43,572 nucleotides of DNA, taken from NCBI GenBank assembly GCA_938015435.1, contig CALLPN010000027.1:1-43572 (forward strand), given 5' to 3'. The notes beneath the pieces are model-generated. The model did no database searches and was not told the origin of the DNA. It saw only the letters and a program-made list of their open reading frames with translations. The stretch comes from an uncultured Saprospiraceae bacterium (GTDB taxonomy: Bacteria > Bacteroidota > Bacteroidia > Chitinophagales > Saprospiraceae). A program made the translations under genes and the position numbers. Shown here one piece after another: positions 26,275 to 34,214 of the stretch. Position 1 is the stretch's first letter, and every line of letters starts with the position of its first letter.

Positions 26275-26832
26275 ATGAAATCAATATTAAATTTAAAATG
26301 TCTACTAGCATTGGCTGTAGTAGCGACTATATTTTCATCTTGCGGTGACGATGATCCAGTAAGAGGTTGTACTGATGCGGCTTCAGATAATTACAATGCT
26401 GACGCATCAGAGAGTGATGGTAGTTGTTTGTACTCTAGAGATAAGTTTATAGGTGTATACTTAGGAAGTATTATTTTTGATAATCTCACCCAGCTTAATC
26501 AAATGGATGTTGAGTTTACTATTACTCCAGGAATCGCTACTAAGAATGAAGTCTTGGTTAATTTAACAATACAAAGTGCTCCGCTGACGATCAATGGAGA
26601 AGCTTCTGGGAATGACATCGTTATCGATTATGAAAATACACTTCCTGATGGTGGTGTCTTCAATCCTGGATTAGCAGGACAACCAGTGGATTTAACATTC
26701 GACGGTACAGTTTCTACCAGTGATGACGGTTTAAATATCTTAGGAGATCTTAACGTAAGCGTAACTGGAGAATTTGCCGGTATGCCGATTACCGTTGAAG
26801 ATGTAGGTACTCTTACAGGAGTAAGACAATAG
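26275..26832 (+). CDS. surface or periplasmic lipoprotein of unknown function
   Basis: A 185-residue lipoprotein. The signal sequence ends IFSSC with lipobox Cys23, followed by GDDD; acidic residues after the Cys are typical of Bacteroidota surface-exported lipoproteins. Next comes GCTDAASDNYNADASESDGSC, the widespread short Cys-bounded motif of this phylum (thrombospondin-3-like calcium-binding spacer). The remaining 130 residues are a beta-rich domain, probably a calycin-like barrel. Own promoter and a strong terminator: monocistronic. Confidence 0.8.
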   Translation: MKSILNLKCLLALAVVATIFSSCGDDDPVRGCTDAASDNYNADASESDGSCLYSRDKFIGVYLGSIIFDNLTQLNQMDVEFTITPGIATKNEVLVNLTIQSAPLTINGEASGNDIVIDYENTLPDGGVFNPGLAGQPVDLTFDGTVSTSDDGLNILGDLNVSVTGEFAGMPITVEDVGTLTGVRQ

Positions 26833-26856
26833 CAAAAAAAACATACGAAATTATAT

Positions 26857-26889
26857 AAGCTCTCAAGTATTTACTTGGGAGCTTTTTTT
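26857..26889 (+). terminator. intrinsic terminator of the lipoprotein gene
   Basis: AAGCTCTCAAGTA (26857-26869) pairs with TACTTGGGAGCTT (26872-26884) with one T/G wobble, followed by seven T (26883-26889). Located 24 bases past the stop codon. Confidence 0.9.
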
Positions 26890-26973
26890 GTTTGTAGGGT
26901 TTCACTAACTTGAGGTTAAAGAAATGTTATGATGAGTAGAGATTGACATTTAGAATTATAAATCTACCCCAAC

Positions 26974-29409
26974 ATGAATATCCGTACGTTATTAATTATT
27001 TTGACTATGCTTACTCCAATGATGATGGAAGCCCAATCTGACTTAGGTTACCAATTACCTCACGATGATATCCGAGTTCTAGCAGATGCAGCTTTGGCGC
27101 CATCAATAAGGATCAACGCTGATGCGACAACAGCAGTACTGCTATACAGAAATAAGTATAAAACGATCAATGTACTATCAGAAAAAGAGATGAGGCTTGC
27201 CGGACTTAGAATCAATCCGGTGACCAATATCTCCAGCAGAGCCTCTTATTATTATGATATGAAGGTGTTAGATATTAATTCTGGTAAAGAGTCTTTAGTA
27301 TCTGGATTGCCATCGGAGGCTCGTATCTCTAATATTACTTGGTCGCCTGATCAAAACTATATAGCCTACACAAACACTACATCTACAGGAGTAGAGCTTT
27401 GGATGTTAGACGTAGCCAAGAAGTCTACCCGTAAACTCACGAAGGCTAGAGTAAATGCCAATATGCGTGAAGCGATCAACTGGTTACGTGACGAATCGGG
27501 TGTACTCGTAACGATGCTTCCGGAAAATCGTGAGCCATTAATTGATACAAATGATGCCATACCAAATGGACCGACGATATCAGTCAATGATGGTGGGAAA
27601 AAAGCGCAGAATCGTACCTATCAAGATCTTTTGAAAAATCCAACAGACGAAGCCAATTTCAAATTGTTGGCCAATTCTGAAATATGGAAAGTAGACCTTG
27701 ATGGTAATGCAGATTTATGGATGAAAGCTGATATGTATACAGACATATCCTTTTCACCTGATGGTCTATATTCGATGGTACAGACGATACATGAGCCTTT
27801 TAGTTATTTGGTGCCTTATAGTAAATTTCCAAGCACTACAGTAATCTATGATCGCAATGCTAAGAAAGTAAAGACAATACTAGAAGTACCGCTCATCGAA
27901 GATTTGCCTCAAGGATTTATGGCAGTCCGTACAGGTATGCGTAAATTAAGATGGAGATCGGATAAAGCGGCAACAATCTATTGGGCAGAAGCGCTAGATG
28001 GAGGAGATCCAGAAAAAGAGGTAGGTTATCGAGATGCTGTATATCAGCAAGCCGCTCCTTTTACGGATGAAAAACAATTGCTGCTAAAAACGAAATATAG
28101 ATACAGTGGAATTATATGGGGTAGTGACGATGTAGCCGTTTCATATGACTATTGGTGGAATTCTCGTCAGATCCGTACCGTGTTGTTCAATCCTTCGGAT
28201 TCATCTTCAGAACAAGTACTATTTGATGAGCGTAACTATCAAGATCAATACAGCGATCCAGGGGATTTTGTGACGAAGCGAAATCAATACGATAGAGCGA
28301 CTTTAGATCTTAATGGTGATCAATTGTACCTATTGGGTGAGGGCTTTTCTGAAAAGGGAAAATTTCCATATGTAGATGTTTATAATTATAAAACACAAAA
28401 GAAAGATCGTATCTATCAAACAACGGCTGTAGATGAATTAGAATCATTCGTAGTAGCTGTGGATATGAGTACAGGGAAAGTATTAACTAGGATTGAGTCT
28501 AAGAATGAATATCCTAATTATTTTTTCAGAGATATCAATAATGGAAAATTGACTCCTGTTACAGATTTCAAAAATCCATTTAAGGCAATCCAAAACGTAC
28601 ATAAAGAAGTGATCACCTACAAGAGAGCAGATGGAGTAGAGCTGAGTGCTACTTTATATCTTCCTGTAGGTTATGACATGGAGAAAAAAGAAAAAATGCC
28701 GATGATCATGTGGGCATACCCCCGTGAGTTTAAAGATAAGTCCAGTGCAGGTCAAGTAACTTCTTCGTCAAACGAATTTACATACCCTTGGTATGGATCT
28801 CCAATATTTTGGGTTAATCGTGGTTACGTCGTCTTAGATGATGCCGCATTCCCTATTATCGGAGAAGGAGATGAACAACCTAACGATAGCTTCCGAAAGC
28901 AACTCGTTGATAATGCTAAAGCAGCTATAGATGCAGTGGATGCAATGGGATATATAGATCGTAAGAGGGTAGGAGTTGGTGGACATTCATACGGTGCATT
29001 CATGACGGCTAATCTATTGAGTCATTCTAATTTATTCGCTGCGGGTATCGCTAGATCTGGAGCATACAATCGAACCTTGACGCCTTTTGGATTCCAATCA
29101 GAAGAACGTAACTATTGGGAATCTCCTGAAGTGTATTATAATATGTCACCATTTATGCATGCAGATAAAATGAAAACACCATTGCTACTTGTGCATGGGC
29201 AAGCGGATAATAATAGCGGTACATATCCTATGCAAAGTGAAAGATATTTCAATGCGCTTAAAGGATTAGGAGCAACGGTAAGGTTAGTAATGTTGCCAAA
29301 AGAAAGCCACGGTTATGCAGCTAAAGAGTCTATTATGCATATGCTATGGGAACAAGACCAATGGCTAGAAAAATATGTAAAAAACGTTTCAGACAGTGCG
29401 AAACCATAA
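26974..29409 (+). CDS. secreted S9-family serine peptidase (glutamyl endopeptidase-like, S9D)
   Basis: An 811-residue prolyl-oligopeptidase-type enzyme with a signal peptide (residues 1-20, ending MMEAQ). A beta-propeller (about 40-560) precedes the alpha/beta hydrolase domain. The nucleophile is in GGHSYGAFM (Ser near 672), the Asp in HGQADNNSG (near 743), the His in KESHGYA (near 778). The GGHSYGAFMTANLL block and the length match glutamyl endopeptidases related to plant CGEP, which cut after Glu. Likely periplasmic or surface peptide degradation. Its last 29 bases, including the stop, are the first part of copy 1 of the downstream 92-bp repeat array. Confidence 0.9.
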   Translation: MNIRTLLIILTMLTPMMMEAQSDLGYQLPHDDIRVLADAALAPSIRINADATTAVLLYRNKYKTINVLSEKEMRLAGLRINPVTNISSRASYYYDMKVLDINSGKESLVSGLPSEARISNITWSPDQNYIAYTNTTSTGVELWMLDVAKKSTRKLTKARVNANMREAINWLRDESGVLVTMLPENREPLIDTNDAIPNGPTISVNDGGKKAQNRTYQDLLKNPTDEANFKLLANSEIWKVDLDGNADLWMKADMYTDISFSPDGLYSMVQTIHEPFSYLVPYSKFPSTTVIYDRNAKKVKTILEVPLIEDLPQGFMAVRTGMRKLRWRSDKAATIYWAEALDGGDPEKEVGYRDAVYQQAAPFTDEKQLLLKTKYRYSGIIWGSDDVAVSYDYWWNSRQIRTVLFNPSDSSSEQVLFDERNYQDQYSDPGDFVTKRNQYDRATLDLNGDQLYLLGEGFSEKGKFPYVDVYNYKTQKKDRIYQTTAVDELESFVVAVDMSTGKVLTRIESKNEYPNYFFRDINNGKLTPVTDFKNPFKAIQNVHKEVITYKRADGVELSATLYLPVGYDMEKKEKMPMIMWAYPREFKDKSSAGQVTSSSNEFTYPWYGSPIFWVNRGYVVLDDAAFPIIGEGDEQPNDSFRKQLVDNAKAAIDAVDAMGYIDRKRVGVGGHSYGAFMTANLLSHSNLFAAGIARSGAYNRTLTPFGFQSEERNYWESPEVYYNMSPFMHADKMKTPLLLVHGQADNNSGTYPMQSERYFNALKGLGATVRLVMLPKESHGYAAKESIMHMLWEQDQWLEKYVKNVSDSAKP

Positions 29410-29814
29410 AATGTCGGAGATAAAGTAAGATGTTTTAAACGTTAACGACGGATGAATATGTTGGGGAAAATAAAAACGTTTCAGACAGTGTGAAACCATA
29501 AGATATCGGAGATGAAGTAAGATGTCTTAAACGTTAACGATGGATGAATATGTTGGGGAAAATCAAAACGTTTCAGACAGTGTGAAACCATAAGATGTCG
29601 GAGATAAAGTAAGATGTCTGAAACGTTAACGACGGATAAGATAAGGATTAAGAATCAAAACGTTTCAGACAGTGTGAAACCATAAGATGTCGGAGATGAA
29701 GTAAGATGTTTGAAACGTTAACGACGGATTAATATGTTGGAAAAAATCAAAACGTTTCAGACAGTGTGAAACCGTAAAATGCCGGAGATGAAGTAAGATG
29801 TCTTAAACGTTAAC
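29381..29814. repeat. tandem array, exact 92-bp period, 4.7 copies
   Basis: Copies begin at 29381, 29473, 29565, 29657 and 29749, each exactly 92 bp apart; the fifth stops matching at about 29814, 23 bases before the next start codon. Every unit opens with AAAACGTTTCAGACAGTG and contains, about 50 bp later, TGTCTGAAACGTT or a near match, so each forms a 13-bp stem (perfect in copy 3, with one wobble in copy 4). A second, competing stem GTTTCA/TGAAAC with a 7-nt loop exists in copies 2-5. Copy 1 starts inside the S9 peptidase gene and covers its codons NVSDSAKP-stop. In copy 3 the last 20 bases differ in sequence but not in length. No U tract follows the stems. 92 is not a multiple of 3, so it does not encode a peptide repeat. 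Confidence 0.92.
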
Positions 29815-29837
29815 ATTAAATATAAAAATTAATTGTT

Positions 29838-31361
29838 ATGAGAATATTGCTAACCCTCTTTTCCATTATTGTTTTCAATAAAGCATTTGCACAAAATGTA
29901 AACCCAAATTTTATTGATGGTGAATTATATATAAAATTTAATGAAAACAATTTTCAAGAGATCACAGATGAAATTGCAACTATTGATCTAAATTCTATTC
30001 CAATTCCTCGGAACATTCAAAACAAATACCAAATAAGAGAATTAGAAAACTCCTTTTATTTCCTTGAAAATAAAAGCTCTACCTTAAATTTTATTTTTAG
30101 ATTAAAGTTTGATCGAATAAATGAGATTGAAGAATTGTTAAATGAGCTTGATCAATTAGATGCTATTCAATTAGTCGAGAAAATACCGGCATATAGAACA
30201 GCTTGTACCCCAAATGATCCTAATTATTCAGCCCAGTTTTCGTTAGAATTGATCAATGCTGAACAAGCTTGGTGTATTCCAAATCAAGACACATCTGAAG
30301 TTATTATTGGAGTTGTTGACGGTGTTTTTAACGCAGATCATGAAGACCTTAGTGAAAACATACTAGGTACCTGGGATTTATGGGGAAATGACAATAATGT
30401 CGGTACTGATTTTGTTAATTTTAGCGGCGACGATCACGGCACTTCAGTTGCTTCAATTTGTTCCGCTGTTACAAATAACAATATAGGAATTTCAAGCCTC
30501 GGCAACAATTTGAAATTCATTGCAATTAAAGCTGGGAGTGATGATCCTTTTACAATTATTTCAAGAGGACCAGAAGGAGTTTTAAAGGCAGCACAAGAAG
30601 GTGCAGATATAATAAACTTAAGTTTCGGAGGGCCTTCGTCCAATTTTACAATGCAGATGGCTATTAATGAAGCAGTAGATAGTTTTGGTTGTATAATTGT
30701 TGCGTCGGCAGGAAATTCAAATTCAAATGAATTACATTACCCAGCGGCTTTTGATAATGTGATCTCAGTTGCAGCAAGTGACTCAGAAGATAATAAATGG
30801 GAAGAATTTAGTACTTATGGTTCAAATTTTGGTGACTGGGTAGATGTAACTGCCCCAGGTGCTAATGTTCTTGCTTGCAAAAAAAGCAATCAATACGCAT
30901 CAATAAGTGGAACATCTTTTTCAAGCCCGATGGTCGCTGCTCTCTTAGGGTTAGTATTGAAGGCAAACCCATCATTAACAAGGGATGAAGTAATAAATTG
31001 TGTTTTAAGCACTACCATACCACTTAATTGGACAGGTGGTGGAACAGGGAGAATAGATGCTTTTGCGGCAGTTAATTGTGCTATTAATTCGTCCACTGCA
31101 TCAATCAACTTACCAAACCTTTTGGAAGAAATTAATATTTACCCGAATCCTACTTCTGATGTTATTAGCATTGAGGATGTTCCTGATTTAAATATTACTG
31201 AGATTTTGATATATGATATTAATGGAAAACTTGTCCGCAAACATAAAGACTTTAGTAAATCGTGGATTGATATTAGCAATCTGCCTTCAGGTATGTTCTT
31301 TATGAAAATCAATGACGATAGAAATCGAAGTAAAACAATGAAATTTATCAAGGTAGAGTAA
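29838..31361 (+). CDS. subtilisin-like S8 serine peptidase with T9SS sorting domain
   Basis: A 507-residue exported subtilase. Signal peptide at residues 1-19 (ends AFAQ), an I9-like propeptide to about 125, then the catalytic domain: Asp in GVVDGVF (near 160), His in DDHGTSVA (near 200), oxyanion Asn in ASAGNSN, Ser in SGTSFSSPMVAALLG (near 359). The last 80 residues are a T9SS type A domain (NIYPNPTSDVISI ... YDINGKLVRK ... LPSGMFFMKI ... KFIKV). It therefore passes the outer membrane through T9SS. The start ATG sits directly after the 92-bp array, whose last copy must lie in its promoter or leader. Stop overlaps a stem-loop at 31352-31375. Confidence 0.92.
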   Translation: MRILLTLFSIIVFNKAFAQNVNPNFIDGELYIKFNENNFQEITDEIATIDLNSIPIPRNIQNKYQIRELENSFYFLENKSSTLNFIFRLKFDRINEIEELLNELDQLDAIQLVEKIPAYRTACTPNDPNYSAQFSLELINAEQAWCIPNQDTSEVIIGVVDGVFNADHEDLSENILGTWDLWGNDNNVGTDFVNFSGDDHGTSVASICSAVTNNNIGISSLGNNLKFIAIKAGSDDPFTIISRGPEGVLKAAQEGADIINLSFGGPSSNFTMQMAINEAVDSFGCIIVASAGNSNSNELHYPAAFDNVISVAASDSEDNKWEEFSTYGSNFGDWVDVTAPGANVLACKKSNQYASISGTSFSSPMVAALLGLVLKANPSLTRDEVINCVLSTTIPLNWTGGGTGRIDAFAAVNCAINSSTASINLPNLLEEINIYPNPTSDVISIEDVPDLNITEILIYDINGKLVRKHKDFSKSWIDISNLPSGMFFMKINDDRNRSKTMKFIKVE

Positions 31362-31375
31362 AGAGTAACTCTACC
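31352..31375 (+). terminator. stem-loop spanning the S8 peptidase stop codon
   Basis: GGTAGAGT (31352-31359) and ACTCTACC (31368-31375) form a perfect 8-bp stem with an 8-nt loop; the TAA stop is at 31359-31361. No T tract follows, so it may protect the 3' end or end transcription weakly. Confidence 0.5.
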
Positions 31376-31474
31376 AAATCAACAACGAACAGCAGCTGGT
31401 AACACATGATGATGGTTGCATATCTTACGGGATACGACACATATTACTATACCGTTGGAGTACATTATAATAAA

Positions 31475-32125
31475 ATGGAAGAAAAAATAAAAGAGGCAAT
31501 TGAGCTACTAAGTAATTCGAAATCCAAAAAACGTGAAAGTGGAGCTAAGAGGCTTAGAAAATTTGAATCGATTGATGCAGGACCTGCATTAATTCAAGCG
31601 CTTGAAAAGGAAATTCAAGATAAAAGAACATGGTCTACTCAATATCACTTAATTCTTGCAATTGGTCATTCAGGATTCAAGGAAGCTCTTCCAAACCTTA
31701 TGAAACTTGCTAAGCAAGAATTTGAAGCGACTATTATTTACATGGGTTTAGGTGACTCGATCCTTAGACTTTCGGTTCTTTCACAATCATATAATGATAC
31801 GCTTAATGCCATCTACTCTTTTGACAATTTTAGGATAACTTACGGTGCATTTAGAGCATTGGCATTATTGAAATTGGTTCCAGATGATAATGTAATTAAA
31901 AGAATAATTCAAATTGGAAGTGATCCAAAAGGCGCTGAGATTGTCAAGGGTTATCCAAATGATGAAACTGGTCTAAGGAAATGGGTAGCCTCAGCCAGCG
32001 CTGGATGGAAAGAAGAGTTGAAAAATGAATTTTTAGCTGATTGTGAAAATATTAAAGATCAACATTTGTTGATGGCTGTTGAGAATTCAAGAAAAAATAA
32101 ATATGTTAAATGGAATCCATATTAA
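31475..32125 (+). CDS. HEAT-repeat-like protein
   Basis: A 216-residue soluble, helix-rich protein. The ATG at 31475 is chosen because MEEKIKEAIELLSNSKSKKRESGAKRLRK begins a clear helix pair; the frame is open to 31406 but those codons look like intergenic DNA. Helical blocks such as AGPALIQALEKEI, QYHLILAIGHSGFKEALPNLMKLAKQE and YGAFRALALLKLVPD follow a HEAT/ARM rhythm. No signal peptide or membrane segment. Such stand-alone HEAT proteins are protein-binding scaffolds; partner unknown. It opens an accessory stretch of single, unrelated genes. Confidence 0.65.
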   Translation: MEEKIKEAIELLSNSKSKKRESGAKRLRKFESIDAGPALIQALEKEIQDKRTWSTQYHLILAIGHSGFKEALPNLMKLAKQEFEATIIYMGLGDSILRLSVLSQSYNDTLNAIYSFDNFRITYGAFRALALLKLVPDDNVIKRIIQIGSDPKGAEIVKGYPNDETGLRKWVASASAGWKEELKNEFLADCENIKDQHLLMAVENSRKNKYVKWNPY

Positions 32126-32157
32126 GTGAATGAAACGTGCACTTACACTATGTACGC

Positions 32158-32190
32158 TGTCAGACTTGCTATCGCAGCGTCCGCCGCGTA
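32158..32190. repeat. cassette-boundary-like element, copy A
   Basis: The core AGACTTGCTATCGCAGCG, continuing TCCGCC, matches copy B (near 33264) at 19 of 24 positions with no gap. All five differences fall on every third base, so both copies read RLAIAASA in one frame. GAC-(TT)-GC can pair with GCGTC, leaving a 2-nt bulge, and the same stem forms in copy B. Confidence 0.6.
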
Positions 32191-32193
32191 GAT

Positions 32194-32904
32194 TTGAGCG
32201 TGGGATACAATTCAGAGCAATCGAGATATATCAAGATTAGAATAAATACACCTGTAAAATTAAAATCCTTCTTGGGAATTTATAGTTCACCAGAAAAAGT
32301 TGACGAATCTGAAGATTTTTGGAAACTGATTGGTCATAGCGGAACGGTTATAGAAGATATTCTTGTCGATTCTAATAGAGTATTAGTGAGATTTGATAAG
32401 AAATTAGCTGACTTACATCTGGCGAATCATAATCCCATAAATAATTCTTTAATGATTCAAAAGTCAGACTTGGAGTTAGATAGACTCAAAATTCATCAAT
32501 TAAGACTGGATAAAGAAATTTCAATACGAACCAGCTATATGAATAATACGAAGTGGTTCAAATTATTCAATGAAATTAAAAGAGAAGATATCTTATTTAG
32601 ATTTTCTAAGATCAAGTTCCTTCTTTCCGAAATCACATTTGAATTTAGTTTTGATAATTCGGATGTAGATAAATTTGACAATTTTGGTTTCATGGACAAA
32701 GGAGGAGGGCCATTTAAATTTAAAGAGATTGAATGGATTTCGATACCTGTAGAATTTGAAATGAAAAGATTGAATCGATCTGAGAAACTTAGTCCTAAGA
32801 TAATTACTCAGCCTATTGAAGAGATTGAAAAATTAATGAATCGATTAGGACAGTTTGAATATTTGAAAAATCATATTGAACTAAAGATATATGGATATAA
32901 ATGA
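32194..32904 (+). CDS. unknown protein, native start unclear
   Basis: A protein of about 236 residues not assigned to a family. The open frame begins at GTG 32137, but the first 18 codons lie in the repeat-like element, so a start at TTG 32194 or GTG 32200 is more plausible; no ATG exists before codon 120 or so. The protein begins SRYIKIRINTPVKLKSFLGIY, has no signal peptide and ends RLGQFEYLKNHIELKIYGYK. The pattern is coding-like throughout. It may be a gene whose true 5' end was lost at the junction with the element, or one using a rare start. Confidence 0.5.
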   Translation: MSVGYNSEQSRYIKIRINTPVKLKSFLGIYSSPEKVDESEDFWKLIGHSGTVIEDILVDSNRVLVRFDKKLADLHLANHNPINNSLMIQKSDLELDRLKIHQLRLDKEISIRTSYMNNTKWFKLFNEIKREDILFRFSKIKFLLSEITFEFSFDNSDVDKFDNFGFMDKGGGPFKFKEIEWISIPVEFEMKRLNRSEKLSPKIITQPIEEIEKLMNRLGQFEYLKNHIELKIYGYK

Positions 32905-33086
32905 TGTACTGTTGCTAAAGCCATATGTTACGTCATGTACTCTTAGTCTCAATCCGTTCTATTAGTAATAGTGGTATTTATTGCATAACTTAGTTTAATA
33001 GAGATTATGCACGTGAGATATACGAGGTAAGTTTACATCAGCAGAAAAATGATGTAGATATTATTAGTCATTTGCATTAAACAAGC

Positions 33087-33275
33087 ATGCTTAGGTCAAT
33101 CGAATTTAAGATTAAGGATTATGTAAATAACTTTGATCAAATATTTCTTATTGAAGCAGATGAAATTGAAACTAAATATTTTGCTGATTTGGACAAGGGT
33201 GTTTGTGTATTACGTCGAATATCTTTTCAAAAATTACGGATACTAATCTGTGATATGAGATTAGACTCGCTATAG
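33087..33275 (+). pseudogene. short ORF, likely gene fragment running into the repeat element
   Basis: A 62-residue ORF starting MLRSIEFKIKDYVNNFDQIF. Up to about residue 48 it looks like ordinary protein; the last dozen codons (RILICDMRLDSL) are read from the hairpin element, copy B. That suggests a coding sequence cut off by the element rather than a natural short protein. No family recognised. Confidence 0.4.
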
Positions 33276-33297
33276 CTGCGTCAGCTCTATATCACAG
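33248..33297. repeat. cassette-boundary-like hairpin element, copy B
   Basis: CTGTGATAT-GAG (33248-33259) pairs with CTC-T-ATATCACAG (33285-33297), a 12-bp stem with one bulged T. Inside it lies the core AGACTCGCTATAGCTGCG, continuing TCAGCT (33264-33287), the counterpart of copy A, which forms an inner GAC/GTC-type stem with bulged bases. The overall look, an imperfect hairpin with extrahelical bases between unrelated genes, recalls integron attC sites, but the terminal GTTRRRY/RYYYAAC boxes are not clear. Confidence 0.6.
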
Positions 33298-33339
33298 AAC
33301 CTTACGACTACCTTTTTTCAAATAGAAAAAGATAATATT

Positions 33340-34062
33340 GTGAATACTTGTCAAAACTGTAACAGCGAAATATCAAGTAATTTCTGCCAGAACTGTGGTT
33401 ACCCAAGAGAACCTAAACGAATTAATAGGCAATACATTATTGAAGAAGTCAGAAGTGTCTTAAATTTTGAGAAAGGTTTTTTTTATACAATTAAGGAATT
33501 ATTCCTAAGACCTGGCGATACGATTAGAAATTATATTCTTGGAGACAGAAGAAAGATTGTAAAGCCAATAGTTTTCTTAATAGTAACATCCTTAGTATAC
33601 ACAATAACACAGCGACTATTAAACTTTGAAGCCGGCCTTATTCAATATAATGTCGAAAATTCAGGAGAGATTCCGCTTGTCATCAGATCATATGAATGGT
33701 TTTCTGCAAACTATGGATACGCAAATATTCTAATTGTAATCTTCATTGCTTTTTGGATTAAAATGCTCTATCGGAAACATAGTTATAACTACTATGAAAT
33801 TTACATTCTACTTTGCTTTATTATGGGAAATTCAATTCTCTTGTATACTTTGTTAGGAACTATTGAAAGTTTAACAAATTATCCAATATTTCAAATTGGA
33901 ATAATTCTTAGTCTTTTATATACTACCTGGGCAATTGGACAGTTTTTTGGCAAAAGAAATAAGATGAATTATGTAAAAGGTCTTTTGAGTTATATATTGG
34001 GAATACTATCCTGTCTCGCAGTTTTTGTTGCGATTATAATTGGTGTAGAAATGTTGTTGTAA
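33340..34062 (+). CDS. DUF3667 zinc-ribbon membrane protein
   Basis: A 240-residue protein. An N-terminal zinc ribbon with cysteines 4, 7, 16 and 19 (TCQNCNSEISSNFCQNCGY) is followed by RPGDTIRNYILGDRRKIVKPIVFLIVTS, the signature of DUF3667, and then four to five membrane segments. Start codon GTG at 33340, which gives the first zinc-ribbon cysteine at position 4. Function unknown; these proteins are common as single genes in accessory regions of Bacteroidota. Confidence 0.8.
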   Translation: MNTCQNCNSEISSNFCQNCGYPREPKRINRQYIIEEVRSVLNFEKGFFYTIKELFLRPGDTIRNYILGDRRKIVKPIVFLIVTSLVYTITQRLLNFEAGLIQYNVENSGEIPLVIRSYEWFSANYGYANILIVIFIAFWIKMLYRKHSYNYYEIYILLCFIMGNSILLYTLLGTIESLTNYPIFQIGIILSLLYTTWAIGQFFGKRNKMNYVKGLLSYILGILSCLAVFVAIIIGVEMLL

Positions 34063-34108
34063 TAGCTACCGCTAATACTTGTATTGTATCTACGCACAAA
34101 GACTTTGA

Positions 34109-34131
34109 TAATTACTTATTTTTTGTAATTA
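34109..34131. terminator. weak stem-loop between convergent genes
   Basis: TAATTAC (34109-34115) and GTAATTA (34125-34131) with a loop containing six T. AT-rich, so of low stability, but it is the only hairpin between the DUF3667 gene and the minus-strand gene ending at 34215. Confidence 0.3.
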
Positions 34132-34214
34132 ATAAATAGATATTCGATTTTTCTGAAATATACATATACGATTTACATTTCTTTCGGATGTATTTGTAAT
34201 TCATAGAAAGACAA

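Noticed and set aside
29381..29814. Possible CRISPR array
   Set aside because: The whole 92-bp unit is conserved, with no unique spacers of constant size between short repeats, and no cas genes are nearby.
32982..33011. TGCATAA/TTATGCA inverted repeat in the 32905-33086 spacer
   Set aside because: Seven AT-rich base pairs with a 16-nt loop, no T tract and no second copy; expected by chance in this composition.
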